NCBI GenBank assembly: GCA_905182555.1
Contig: CAJJBX010000003.1
Location: 124,001-188,000, forward strand
Origin: an uncultured Ilumatobacter sp.
GTDB taxonomy: Bacteria; Actinomycetota; Acidimicrobiia; Acidimicrobiales; Ilumatobacteraceae
Length of the DNA: 64,000 nucleotides
Reading direction: 5' to 3'
The position numbers and the translations under genes were made by a program. The notes below the pieces were generated by a model. It was not told the DNA's origin, ran no database searches, and saw nothing but the letters and a program-made list of their open reading frames with translations. Below are positions 33,947 through 42,357 of the stretch, piece by piece. Position 1 is the stretch's first letter. Each line of letters opens with the position of its first letter.

Positions 33947-35617
33947 TTAGGAAGTGACTGCGAGGGGTGCAAGCGCGTCGATGTCGGTGACGACATCAAT
34001 GACCGTTGGACGCCCCGATGAAAAGCCCCGCTCGAGGGCGCCCGCCAGGTCGCCTGGCTTTTCGACACGTATGCCGAGCGCCCCGATTTGCGTGGCGATT
34101 GCGGCAAAATTGACCTCGGTGAACTTCCAAATTTCCCGCGCTCCCTGCTCGGTCTGTGTGCCGCCATAAGCACGATCGAACCCTCGCTTCGATTGGTTCC
34201 CGCCGGAGTTGTTGTTGACGACAATGACAGCGCAGATGTTCCATCTGACCGCTGTTTCGATTTCTGCGATGTGGTACCAAAAGCCGGAGTCACCTGTAAA
34301 GCACACAACCGGTCGATCCGGCGCGCCACATTTCGCGCCGAGCGCTGCTGGGAACGCCCACCCGAGGTGGCCGGCTGAGCGGAGATAGCTCTGACCTGCT
34401 CGGTTGTCGAATATTCCACCCATCCACATCCCAGCGTGGCCGGTATCGACGACGACGATTCCATTGTCGGGCGTGTTCTTGGAGAGTTCAACGCAGAGAC
34501 GTTCGGGCCGGATCGGCACCTGATCGGAGCCGAATTCGTTGGCGTGTTCGCTCCGCCATTCGCGCACGGCGTCGGCGGCTCGCTCTGTCCAAGATGACGA
34601 CGCGCGCCGTGCACCGGCGAGCGTGAGCATCGCGTTGAGGACTGAACGGGCGTCGCCTTGGATGCCGACGAGCGGTGTGTAGTTGCGTCCGATTGATTCA
34701 GCGTCGATGTCGATGTGGATGGTGTCGGTATCGAACCGCGGGACTTGCCAGAAGTGGGTGGTCATTCCGCCCGTCTCCGTGCCGATGAAACACACCAGAT
34801 CGGCTTCGGCGACGACGCGGTTGGCGGAGGCTCGCGAGTATGTCCCGACCACCCCGACTGCGAGCGGGTGATCAGCCGGGATCATGTCCTTGCCGTTGAG
34901 TGACGTGGACACCGGGATTTGAAGATGCTCAGCGAGGGCGACGAGGGCAGGTCCGGCCTGGGACCATTTGACGCCGCCTCCGGCGACGAGAACCGGACGT
35001 TCTGCTGTGCGAAGAAGTTCGATTGCAGCACGAAGTTTTTCATCGTCGGCGGGCATCAATCGATGGGGTGGAATCGTTGCGAACGCGGAGTCCACCATTG
35101 GTTCGACCTGTGTTTCTTCGGCATCAACCTGGCCTTCGTTTCCGCGGAACTGGAGATGGACCGGCCCGGGGGAGCCTGTTGTTGCCACACGAAATGCCTG
35201 GCGGACCATGTCGGGAATTCGATCGACGTCGTCGACTGTCGCGTTGAACTTCGTCACCGATTCAAACGCCGGAACATCGTCAACCTCTTGGTACACCTTG
35301 CGAAACTTTGTGCTTGGATCGCGCCCACCGGTGAATGCGAGAACCGGTGAGTGAGCGAGGTGCGCGTCGCGGAGCCCAGCGGCGAGATTCAGCGCTCCAA
35401 TCACCTGAGCCATACACACCCCGGGTCGCTGCGCGGCGCGCGCATAGCCGTCTGCCATGTAGGCCGCGGATTTCTCACTGTGTGCTCGAATGCGTTTGAT
35501 CTGTGTCTGGTACTCGAGCTCGACCATCGTGCGCCGGAGTACCGCCGGTACCTGGAATATGTGGGTGACTCCGTAGCCGTCGAGCATGCGGGCAAGGACT
35601 GACGCGCCAGTTGTCAT
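33947..35617 (-). CDS. Thiamine-pyrophosphate-dependent enzyme, acetolactate synthase/lyase family
   Basis: 556 residues with the three TPP-enzyme domains: an N-terminal PYR domain with the catalytic Glu in RAHSEKSAAYMADGYAR, a central domain (VLVAGGGVKWSQAG), and the C-terminal PP domain whose Mg/TPP motif runs from TGDSGFW to VVNNNSGG. The family includes acetolactate synthase, oxalyl-CoA decarboxylase and 2-hydroxyacyl-CoA lyase; its place behind an acyl-CoA dehydrogenase and MaoC pair favours a C-C lyase of an acyl-CoA or 2-oxo acid. The ATG at 35617 overlaps the MaoC stop by ATGA. Confidence 0.9.
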   Translation of the reverse strand: MTTGASVLARMLDGYGVTHIFQVPAVLRRTMVELEYQTQIKRIRAHSEKSAAYMADGYARAAQRPGVCMAQVIGALNLAAGLRDAHLAHSPVLAFTGGRDPSTKFRKVYQEVDDVPAFESVTKFNATVDDVDRIPDMVRQAFRVATTGSPGPVHLQFRGNEGQVDAEETQVEPMVDSAFATIPPHRLMPADDEKLRAAIELLRTAERPVLVAGGGVKWSQAGPALVALAEHLQIPVSTSLNGKDMIPADHPLAVGVVGTYSRASANRVVAEADLVCFIGTETGGMTTHFWQVPRFDTDTIHIDIDAESIGRNYTPLVGIQGDARSVLNAMLTLAGARRASSSWTERAADAVREWRSEHANEFGSDQVPIRPERLCVELSKNTPDNGIVVVDTGHAGMWMGGIFDNRAGQSYLRSAGHLGWAFPAALGAKCGAPDRPVVCFTGDSGFWYHIAEIETAVRWNICAVIVVNNNSGGNQSKRGFDRAYGGTQTEQGAREIWKFTEVNFAAIATQIGALGIRVEKPGDLAGALERGFSSGRPTVIDVVTDIDALAPLAVTS

Positions 35618-36060
35618 GGCTGCTCCGATCGTGTGGCTGATGTCGTCGCGCCCGGAATCTTGAACCGGGCTGCACCACTGGTCGTGACCGTGCCGTCGTC
35701 CTTCTTGACCCACAGTTCGGCGTCGAACAGCCCTGCGACATCGTCAATCGCTTCGATTGTTCCTCCGCACGTCAAGGTGTCGCCGGCGTAGGCGGGGCTG
35801 GAATGTCGATACTTGACGGACATGAGAGACGCTTCATATCCAAGCCACCACTGCACCGACTGGATCATGTAGGTGCCCTGTAACGGGCCATGTACGAGGA
35901 GTCCTGGGTGTCCGTCGTGGTCAGTCGTGAAAGGCAGGTCGTAGTGGATCCGGTGAAGCAGCCACGCAGCCGCACTGAAGCCGAAAAGGTCTACAGGGTC
36001 CGGAGTGCGTACGAGCTCCGGAATATGGGCCCCCGTCGCCAAGACGTGGATGCTGCTCAT
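35614..36060 (-). CDS. MaoC-type dehydratase, C-terminal half protein
   Basis: 148-residue hot-dog fold protein. AAAWLLHRIHYDLPFTTDHDGHPGLLVHGPL contains the hydratase Asp/His pattern of the MaoC family. With the preceding gene it forms a two-protein MaoC hydratase like HadAB/HadBC or the mesaconyl-CoA hydratase arrangement. Both its ends overlap neighbours by ATGA, so the four genes 37711 to 33947 are one translationally coupled operon. Confidence 0.88.
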   Translation of the reverse strand: MSSIHVLATGAHIPELVRTPDPVDLFGFSAAAWLLHRIHYDLPFTTDHDGHPGLLVHGPLQGTYMIQSVQWWLGYEASLMSVKYRHSSPAYAGDTLTCGGTIEAIDDVAGLFDAELWVKKDDGTVTTSGAARFKIPGATTSATRSEQP

Positions 36061-36569
36061 TGGTAAATCCTTGTGAATCGTTCGTTCATCACCATCTCGC
36101 TGAGCTGGTTGGCGAAGACAAACTCGGTGGTGACGAAGATGAGGGCGCCCGAACGTCCGGACTTTTCGTATAGGTCGACAATTCGCTTGTTGAGAGTGAT
36201 TTTGTCGCCTGCGTGAATCAGGGCGCCCATCTCGAGCCGCGTCTCGCCGGCCATTGCGCGATTGGTTGGAAGCGGCGGCACGTCAGCACTCGAGGAGCCA
36301 TCAGGTTCGAGGTCTGAGCGAGCGATGAGATGAGCGGCCTGCATGCGGATCGTGTAAGGGAAGTATGCGGGTGCGAGCACGTCGGGGTGGCCTGCGCGCT
36401 TGGCTGCCTCAACGTCGTAGTACACGGGATTGGTCTCGCCCACAGCGCGTGCGTAGCGGGCAATGTCTGTGCGGCTCACCGTTGTTTCGTGTTGCTCGAA
36501 CGGCTCAGTTGCCCATTGACGCGCTTGTTCGGTGATGACGTTTCCTGTCGTGTTCTGCTCGTCGGGCAT
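36057..36569 (-). CDS. MaoC-type dehydratase, N-terminal (FAS1-like) half protein
   Basis: 170-residue hot-dog protein with the FAS1-like dehydratase pattern: DIARYARAVGETNPVYYDVEAAKRAGHPDVLAPAYFP and AGETRLEMGALIHAGD. Such subunits shape the acyl-CoA site while the partner (35614-36060) supplies catalytic residues. The start ATG overlaps the acyl-CoA dehydrogenase stop as TAATG, and its end overlaps the next gene by ATGA. Confidence 0.88.
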   Translation of the reverse strand: MPDEQNTTGNVITEQARQWATEPFEQHETTVSRTDIARYARAVGETNPVYYDVEAAKRAGHPDVLAPAYFPYTIRMQAAHLIARSDLEPDGSSSADVPPLPTNRAMAGETRLEMGALIHAGDKITLNKRIVDLYEKSGRSGALIFVTTEFVFANQLSEMVMNERFTRIYQ

Positions 36570-37711
36570 TAGAGCCCCATTGTCCGAGCGATGATATTGC
36601 GCTGGACGTCGGACGTTCCGGCACCGATCACTCCGAGGCGCGACTCCCGGTAGTGCCGTTGGAGGTCGTACTCCATTGTGTAGCCGTAACCACCGAGGAC
36701 CTGCAGGCCGTCATCCGCCACTTCCTTGTAGGCCTCACAGGCGTACAGCTTGAGGATCGCCGCATCGCGCACAGTGGCTTCGTCACGGTCCAGGAGCGCT
36801 GCATATCGATACACGAGCGCTTCGGAGATCTCTGTCTTCATTTGCATCTCGGCGAGGCGGTGACTCACGGCTTGGAACTTTGAAATTGGCTGATCAAACT
36901 GTGAGCGCTGTTGCGCGTATTCGATTGAGTCTGCAAGCGCTGCTTTTGAGGCGCCGGTTCGAGCTGCTGACAGGCACAAGCGCTCGTAGCGGAGATACAC
37001 GGCGTTGTCGTTCCAGCCGTTGTGTAACGTCCCGAGCATCCGCGACTTCGAGACGCGTACGTCATCGAAGAACACATGCGCGGTACCAAGCGGCCAATGT
37101 CCGAGAGTTTCCATTGCGGTGTACGTGACGCCGGGAGCGTCGGTGTCAACGACGAACAAGGTGATCCCGTGATGCTTCTTCTCGCCAGTCGCGGTGCGGC
37201 ACGCGACGACGTCGAGATCGCTTGCCTTGAACCCGGATGTGAAGACTTTCTGGCCGTTGAGGATGAAGTCGTCGCCGTCTTCGGTTGCCGTCAGGCTGAT
37301 CGCGGCGGCGTCAGATCCGGCCTCCGGCTCGGTGAGCGAGAAGCACACCGTTGTCGTGCCGTCGGCAATCTTTGGCAGTACCGCGCGTTTGAGATCGTCT
37401 TGGCCGTCGCGCCCGATCGCGAGGCCGCCCCACGTGACTGCGCGGAACACCCAGAAGGCCAAGTCGAGGAACGACCGGCCAAGCTCCTCGAGCAGGATGG
37501 CGACTTCGACAGCGCCGCCACCGCTCCCGCCGTGCTCCTCAGCAATGTTGATGCCGAGCCAGCCCATTTTGCCCAGTTTGTCGTACACCTCGCGCGGCGG
37601 TCGGCGTTCGCGATCGCATTCGCGTACGTATTCGCGGGTGATCTCGCGAGCACAGAAGTCCCGAACAGCATCACGAAACATTATTTGTTCCGGGGTGAAT
37701 TCAACAAGCAC
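36569..37711 (-). CDS. Acyl-CoA dehydrogenase
   Basis: About 380 residues with the ACAD fold: N-terminal helices (EFTPEQIMFRDAVRDFCAREI), the FAD/substrate loop CFSLTEPEAGSDAA, the middle beta domain, and the C-terminal QVLGGYGYTMEYDLQRHYRESRL region with YRESR. The start at GTG 37711 is preceded by GAGAGGAA at a normal distance; longer frames to 37918 lack family sequence. It feeds a 2-enoyl-CoA to the MaoC pair encoded just downstream. The gap to the divergent cyclase gene (37712-37823) has no match to the island operator. Confidence 0.92.
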   Translation of the reverse strand: MLVEFTPEQIMFRDAVRDFCAREITREYVRECDRERRPPREVYDKLGKMGWLGINIAEEHGGSGGGAVEVAILLEELGRSFLDLAFWVFRAVTWGGLAIGRDGQDDLKRAVLPKIADGTTTVCFSLTEPEAGSDAAAISLTATEDGDDFILNGQKVFTSGFKASDLDVVACRTATGEKKHHGITLFVVDTDAPGVTYTAMETLGHWPLGTAHVFFDDVRVSKSRMLGTLHNGWNDNAVYLRYERLCLSAARTGASKAALADSIEYAQQRSQFDQPISKFQAVSHRLAEMQMKTEISEALVYRYAALLDRDEATVRDAAILKLYACEAYKEVADDGLQVLGGYGYTMEYDLQRHYRESRLGVIGAGTSDVQRNIIARTMGL

Positions 37712-37823
37712 GACTGGTTCCTCTCGGTTGACATTGGTGATTGCACGAGCATAGACTCGTCTTGTCTCACGCGCCACCGTCTTGAAATATGAGACGCCGC
37801 GCCTTCCTTGAAAGTGTCCTGCC

Positions 37824-38792
37824 ATGGCGACTCCGAACATCGACACCGTGCGATCGTTGGCTGAAAAAGTGTCGAACTGGGGTCGTTTTGGGCCCGACGA
37901 TGAGCGCGGCACCCTCAACCTTCTGACACCTCAGCACGTTGTGGCGGCATCGCAACTTGTCAGATCAGGGCGCACGATTTCGATGGCGTTGCCATTCGAT
38001 GATGCCGGTCCACAGACCGGGGGGCTCGGACGATTCAATCCGATCCACCTCATGATTCGAGACGGTGCTGACGCAATCGCCGGTACCGCCATCCGCGATT
38101 TTTACGGTGGCGTTGACAAGCACTTTCGAGGCACCGACGACATCATCATCATGCCGCTGCAGTCAGGAACACAGTGGGACGCTCTCGGCCACGTCGTGTT
38201 CGAAGACGTCATTTACAACGGCTACTCCGCCGACCAGGTCTCGAGCAAAGGAGCAATGAAGGGCGCTGTGACACAAGCGTGCAACTCGATGGTCGGCCGC
38301 GGGGTGCTCCTCGACGTGGCACGGGCGAACGGTGTCGAATGGCTCGAACAGGGGTACGTGATCAACGCTAACGATCTCGACCGGGCCGCCGAAATGGCCG
38401 GCGTCAAGGTCGGCCGTGGTGATCACGTTTTTGTCCGCACCGGCGCAATTGCCCAGGCCCGAGCCCGCGACGACTGGGGCGACTACGCCGGCGGCCCTGC
38501 CGCTGGGCTGGGTCTTGGCAGTGTTGAGTGGATCGCCGATCGCCAGATTGTGGCAATGGCCACCGACACCTGGGGATTCGAAGTGCGACCAAACGAAACG
38601 CCCGATGTCGCGCAGCCGCTCCATTTAATCCTGATCGCACACATGGGTCTTTGGGTTGGAGAGATCTTTGACCTCGAACCAATCGCTGACGACTGCGCCG
38701 CAGATGGGGTCTATGAGTTTATGTTCTGCGGACCGCCGTTGCCGTTCACGCGCGCTGTTGGATCGCCCCTCAATCCAATGGCGATCAAGTAG
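37824..38792 (+). CDS. Cyclase family protein (kynurenine formamidase/isatin hydrolase fold)
   Basis: 322-residue PF04199-type hydrolase. The metal region reads LQSGTQWDALGHV, aligning with the HxGTHxDxxxH motif but with Gln at both first His positions; the second block GVLLDVARANGVEWL is typical of the long actinobacterial members. The family opens amide or lactam rings such as N-formylkynurenine and isatin. The substituted ligands make metal use uncertain. It starts at ATG 37824 and is followed by the CitE-type lyase. Confidence 0.85.
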   Translation: MATPNIDTVRSLAEKVSNWGRFGPDDERGTLNLLTPQHVVAASQLVRSGRTISMALPFDDAGPQTGGLGRFNPIHLMIRDGADAIAGTAIRDFYGGVDKHFRGTDDIIIMPLQSGTQWDALGHVVFEDVIYNGYSADQVSSKGAMKGAVTQACNSMVGRGVLLDVARANGVEWLEQGYVINANDLDRAAEMAGVKVGRGDHVFVRTGAIAQARARDDWGDYAGGPAAGLGLGSVEWIADRQIVAMATDTWGFEVRPNETPDVAQPLHLILIAHMGLWVGEIFDLEPIADDCAADGVYEFMFCGPPLPFTRAVGSPLNPMAIK

Positions 38793-38823
38793 CGAGCAAC
38801 TCCGGAGCGAAAGAGCCATTCCC

Positions 38824-39303
38824 GTGCCAATGCAGCCAATGCGGTCAATGATCTTCACACCGGGGCACCGCCATGACCTTGTCGCAAAGGCAATCGCGTG
38901 TGGCACTGATGCTGTCATCGTGGACCTTGAAGATGCTGTCGCGCTGGAAGAGAAGCCAGCCGCGCGAGCGGGACTCAAGAATCTGCCGAGGGCCAACATC
39001 CCGATGTACGTTCGAACCAACGCCATCGAAACCGGGCTCTTGTGGGACGACGTTGTTGCGGCCGGTCAGGCGAACATCGACGGACTCGTCATCCCGAAGG
39101 CAGAGTCGGCAGATGTTCTGCGCGAGATCGACGGAGCGTTGCGGGCCCTGGAAATGGCGAACGGGCGCGAGGTCGGCTCAATCACGGTGATCCCACTCAT
39201 CGAGAGTGGCCTCGGCGTTCGGGAAACGTTCAACATGATGTCGATCGGTGGCCGCTTTGCCGCAGCGCATCGGTGGCGGCGAGCAAGGCGACCTCGTTGC
39301 TGA
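38824..39303 (+). CDS. CitE/HpcH-type acyl-CoA lyase, N-terminal part, frameshifted
   Basis: N-terminal half of a TIM-barrel lyase of the CitE/malyl-CoA lyase family: MRSMIFTPGHRHDLVAKA, AVIVDLEDAVALEEKPAAR, VIPKAESADVL and VIPLIESGLGV. The frame then breaks at about 39245-39265 and ends FAAAHRWRRARRPRC; the rest of the gene is one frame over. Removing one base near 39250 restores GRFAALPQRIGGGEQGDL. Starts at GTG 38824 or ATG 38830 are both possible. It would cleave a 3-hydroxyacyl-CoA or citramalyl/malyl-CoA type ester. Confidence 0.85.
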   Translation: MPMQPMRSMIFTPGHRHDLVAKAIACGTDAVIVDLEDAVALEEKPAARAGLKNLPRANIPMYVRTNAIETGLLWDDVVAAGQANIDGLVIPKAESADVLREIDGALRALEMANGREVGSITVIPLIESGLGVRETFNMMSIGGRFAAAHRWRRARRPRC

Positions 39304-39733
39304 CCTCGGCGTCGAGTGGACACCCGAGGGAACCGGCCTGATGCATGCTCGGGCGCAGGTCCTGATGGACTCTCGTGCGGCTGGTTGCCAGCACCCAATG
39401 GAGGCCGTCTTCATGGACTTCAGGAACCTTGATGCCTTGCGGGTCGAATGTGAGCTCGCCCGGACACTGGGTTATGTCGGCAAAGTGGCGATTCATCCAG
39501 CACAGATTCCCGTTATCCATGAGGTCTTCGCGCCTTCAGATGATGACGTTGCGCATCATCGCCGGATCATCGAAGAGTTCGATGCTGCCCTAGCTCGGGG
39601 AAGTGCATCGATTCAGGTCGACGGAAAGATGGTCGACTACGCGGTCGCCCGCGTGGCACGCGGCGTTCTGGCCCGGGCCGACCTCGCCGTCAGTGCCGCG
39701 GCCCGTGCTGCCAACTCCTCAACACAACTCTGA
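39248..39733 (+). CDS. CitE/HpcH-type acyl-CoA lyase, C-terminal part, frameshifted
   Basis: Continuation of the lyase in the next frame: IGGGEQGDLVADLGVEWT, GLMHARAQVLMDSRAAGC, HPMEAVFMDFRNLDAL and the family's GYVGKVAIHPAQIPVIHEVF. GGGEQGDL holds the acidic metal-binding residue of the barrel. A GTG at 39248 could open this frame but gives no family N-terminus, so the two halves were one gene. It ends 27 bases before the first Gfo/Idh gene, which has its own strong ribosome site. Confidence 0.85.
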   Translation: MAALPQRIGGGEQGDLVADLGVEWTPEGTGLMHARAQVLMDSRAAGCQHPMEAVFMDFRNLDALRVECELARTLGYVGKVAIHPAQIPVIHEVFAPSDDDVAHHRRIIEEFDAALARGSASIQVDGKMVDYAVARVARGVLARADLAVSAAARAANSSTQL

Positions 39734-39760
39734 AGTACTCGTTCACATCAAGGGGAAGTC

Positions 39761-40858
39761 ATGTCACGAAGCAGATACATCAATAATGGGGTCGGCATTG
39801 CAGTGATCGGCTGCGGTGGGATCGGCACGCTTCGAGCTCAGATCTGCCACCGCCACCCATCGGTCAAGTTCCTCGGCGTCTGCGACGTCATTGAAGAGCG
39901 CGCATCGACGCTCGCTGCTGCGTGTGACGCAGATGACTGGACGGCTGACGCAATGGAACTCGTCAACCGAGATGAGGTTGATTGTGTGATTGTCGCATCG
40001 ACCGAAGATGCCCATTTCGCTCCGGCGATGGCAGCTATCCAAGCTGGCAAGCATGTCCTGATCGAAAAGCCGCTGACGATCGAACCAGATGAGGCCAAGC
40101 AGCTCCTTGTTGCGGCCGAAGAATACGGCGTGTTTATCTACACCGGATTTACTCAGCGTTTCCGCCGACGGTTCCTCTCTATTAAAGAGTCCATCGAAAG
40201 GGGCCACATCGGTGACATCACCAGTGTGAAGGCGTCGATCTACCTCACGCAGGCTGTGGCGCGAGCGGTGATCTCCCGCGCTCCGACGACGACGCCGTCC
40301 ATCAACACCATGACCTACCTGGTCGATCTTTTGGTCTGGTTTGCCGACGGCAAGAAGCCGATATCAGCCTATGCATCAGGGGCAAAAGGCATGTTTTACG
40401 AGGAGTTCGGGGCGCTTGATTCCACGTGGACGGTGCTGAACTTTGACGGGGGCATGGTGGCAACCCTCGGCGCCAGTTGGGAAGTCCCAGTGTTTTGGCC
40501 AGCGAACAACGCATCGATGGAGTTCGAGGTCTTTGGCCGTGAGGGCGCTGTCAGCGTGAAGGATGACCATCGCGACATGTTGATTGCCTCGAATAAGCCG
40601 ATGCCAGGGCCGTATACGCCCGACGTCGATATGCACGTGGCCCTCTTCGGCAGCAATATGCCCGGCGATTGGTCCCTTGGTGAACATTTCGGCGCGATGC
40701 AAGAAGAGACGCACGCATTCATCAACAGCGTCGGCCAGCGTCGGCAAGACACGATTCTGGCGACAGGTCGCGATGGATTCGACGTGTTGGCCATTTCCCG
40801 CGCAATCGACCGGTCGGCCAACACTGGCGAGGTCGTGCCGATCCCGTGGGCGACCTGA
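39761..40858 (+). CDS. Gfo/Idh/MocA family oxidoreductase 1
   Basis: 365 residues. Rossmann motif IGCGGIGTLR near residues 13-22, the family EKPLTIEPDEA segment, then a catalytic barrel domain with GYTQRFRRRFL-type sequence (here GFTQRFRRRFLS). These enzymes oxidise sugar, inositol or related polyol carbons with NAD(P). AAGGGGAAG stands five bases before the ATG at 39761. The stop overlaps the CaiB start (TGATG). It is close to the Gfo/Idh at 54693 in motif order and C-terminal sequence, so they are probably paralogues. Confidence 0.9.
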   Translation: MSRSRYINNGVGIAVIGCGGIGTLRAQICHRHPSVKFLGVCDVIEERASTLAAACDADDWTADAMELVNRDEVDCVIVASTEDAHFAPAMAAIQAGKHVLIEKPLTIEPDEAKQLLVAAEEYGVFIYTGFTQRFRRRFLSIKESIERGHIGDITSVKASIYLTQAVARAVISRAPTTTPSINTMTYLVDLLVWFADGKKPISAYASGAKGMFYEEFGALDSTWTVLNFDGGMVATLGASWEVPVFWPANNASMEFEVFGREGAVSVKDDHRDMLIASNKPMPGPYTPDVDMHVALFGSNMPGDWSLGEHFGAMQEETHAFINSVGQRRQDTILATGRDGFDVLAISRAIDRSANTGEVVPIPWAT

Positions 40859-42069
40859 TGCCCGGTGCGAACGTGGCAGCCATGCTCGAGGGCGTGACTA
40901 TTCTCGAACTTGGAGGGGTGATTGCTGGAAATTTCGGTGGGATCATCCTGGCTGATCTCGGGGCCGATGTCATCAAAATCGAACCGAAGACGGGCGATAC
41001 TGCGCGCAACCCCCAGATTGCGCCATACCAGGACCACAGCGCGATCCACCTCTTCATGAATCGCGGCAAGAAGAGTGTCGTGCTCGATCTCAAGAGCGAA
41101 GAAGGTTTAGAGATTCTGCAGCGCCTCGTCGAGCAGGCCGACGTCGTCGTGGACAACTTTCGGCCCGGGGTCCTGACGCGACTGGGAATCGACCATGCAG
41201 CGCTCAAAAAGATCAATCCGAAGATCATTACCGTCAGCATTACCGGATTCGGCGAGACCGGCCCACAGAAAGACAAAGCGGCATTTGATCTCGTCATCCA
41301 GGCGTACAGCGGTCACATGTCGATCACCGGCGAGCCGGACGGTCCACCCGCTCGAGCCGGTGTGCCGCTCGCCGACATGTCTGGCGGAATCTACGGGTGC
41401 ATCTCGATTCTTGCGGCGCTGGTCGGTCGTGAACTCCACGGGGGAGGTGCTCATGTCGACGTCGCGATGCTCGACTCGATGGTGCATCTGCTCTCGTACG
41501 ACGCTCTCGACTATCTGACCGCTGGCAATCAGGCCAGCCGCCATGGATCTGCCCACGCTCATATGGTGCCGTGGCAGGCTTTCCCGGCATCGGACGGTCA
41601 CGTGGTGGTTGCTGCGCGCGACGAGAAGTTCTGGCTCAATCTGTGCGATGCATTGGGGCGCGACGATTTGAAATCCGATCCGCGAACCGAGAACAACGCC
41701 GCCCGTTTGGTGAACCGCGAGTGGCTCGTCCCACAACTGGAGGAGGAGTTCAGCCGACGTTCCCAAGCCGAATGGGTGTCGATCCTGGACGAGTTTGACA
41801 TCCCGTCGGCTCCGGTCAACACGCTTGAGACATTGTTCGACGATCCACACATGGAGGCGCGCGGCATGATCCAGTCGTACGAGCATCCGACCCTCGGCGC
41901 TATTCGATATCAACCCAGTCCAATGAAGGTTGCTGACTGGGATTTCCCGAAACGACATGCGCCGATGCTCGGTGAACACACGCTCGAAGTACTCACCGAT
42001 CGTCTCGACTACACCGCTGATCGGGTTCGAGAGTTGGCGGTCGCGGGTGTCGTCGGCACCTGGAAGTAA
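40858..42069 (+). CDS. CaiB/BaiF type III CoA-transferase 1
   Basis: 403 residues with the interlocked-ring CoA-transferase pattern: VTILELGGVIAGNFGGIILADLGADVIKIE, NRGKKSVVLDLKSEEG, VDNFRPGVLTRLGI, and the putative catalytic Asp in LADMSGGIYGCISILAAL. It moves CoA between carboxylic acids, activating a substrate for the acyl-CoA genes of the island. It is coupled to the upstream Gfo/Idh gene by TGATG. A second member of the family is encoded at 49594. Confidence 0.92.
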   Translation: MPGANVAAMLEGVTILELGGVIAGNFGGIILADLGADVIKIEPKTGDTARNPQIAPYQDHSAIHLFMNRGKKSVVLDLKSEEGLEILQRLVEQADVVVDNFRPGVLTRLGIDHAALKKINPKIITVSITGFGETGPQKDKAAFDLVIQAYSGHMSITGEPDGPPARAGVPLADMSGGIYGCISILAALVGRELHGGGAHVDVAMLDSMVHLLSYDALDYLTAGNQASRHGSAHAHMVPWQAFPASDGHVVVAARDEKFWLNLCDALGRDDLKSDPRTENNAARLVNREWLVPQLEEEFSRRSQAEWVSILDEFDIPSAPVNTLETLFDDPHMEARGMIQSYEHPTLGAIRYQPSPMKVADWDFPKRHAPMLGEHTLEVLTDRLDYTADRVRELAVAGVVGTWK

Positions 42070-42149
42070 CGCCACCGTGGCCGGCGGCAAAGCGAACTCG
42101 ATCAGCGTCGTAGTCGCCGTGGTCGATTGTGATCGCCTGGTCGAAGATG

Positions 42150-42313
42150 CCATCAGGGAGTGGCCCCAACCGCCTATGAGCGGGATATTTCAAATACTGA
42201 CGTCCGCCGGTGTGGATCAATACCGGACAGTAATCGGGGTGCGCCCGCTGTAACTCCACCAGAGCATCCGGGACAATGGCATGCGCGTGGAGGTCAACGG
42301 TGAAGTTCGACAC
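42150..42313 (-). pseudogene. Truncated amidohydrolase remnant
   Basis: In the 288-base gap after CaiB 1, the minus strand starts GTG TCG AAC at 42313 with GAGGGG four bases upstream and reads TVDLHAHAIVPDALVEL, then GPLPDGIFD. This is the N-terminus of an ACMSD-type amidohydrolase, including the first metal-binding HxH. About 55 residues remain; the frame then loses family character and runs into the antisense of CaiB 1. The intact start and ribosome site facing operator 2 suggest that a divergent gene was lost by deletion. Confidence 0.72.
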
Positions 42314-42331
42314 GGTTCCCCTCGTAAGACG

Positions 42332-42351
42332 ATGTTGCATCATATATGATC
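42332..42351 (+). promoter_or_regulatory. Island operator 2 with embedded -10 element (amidase-hydantoinase operon)
   Basis: The reverse complement begins GATCATATATGATG, an exact match to the shared core. On the plus strand TATGAT at 42345-42350 is seven bases before the amidase ATG at 42358, again a leaderless layout. It also faces the amidohydrolase remnant on the other strand. Confidence 0.75.
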
Positions 42352-42357
42352 TAAGCA

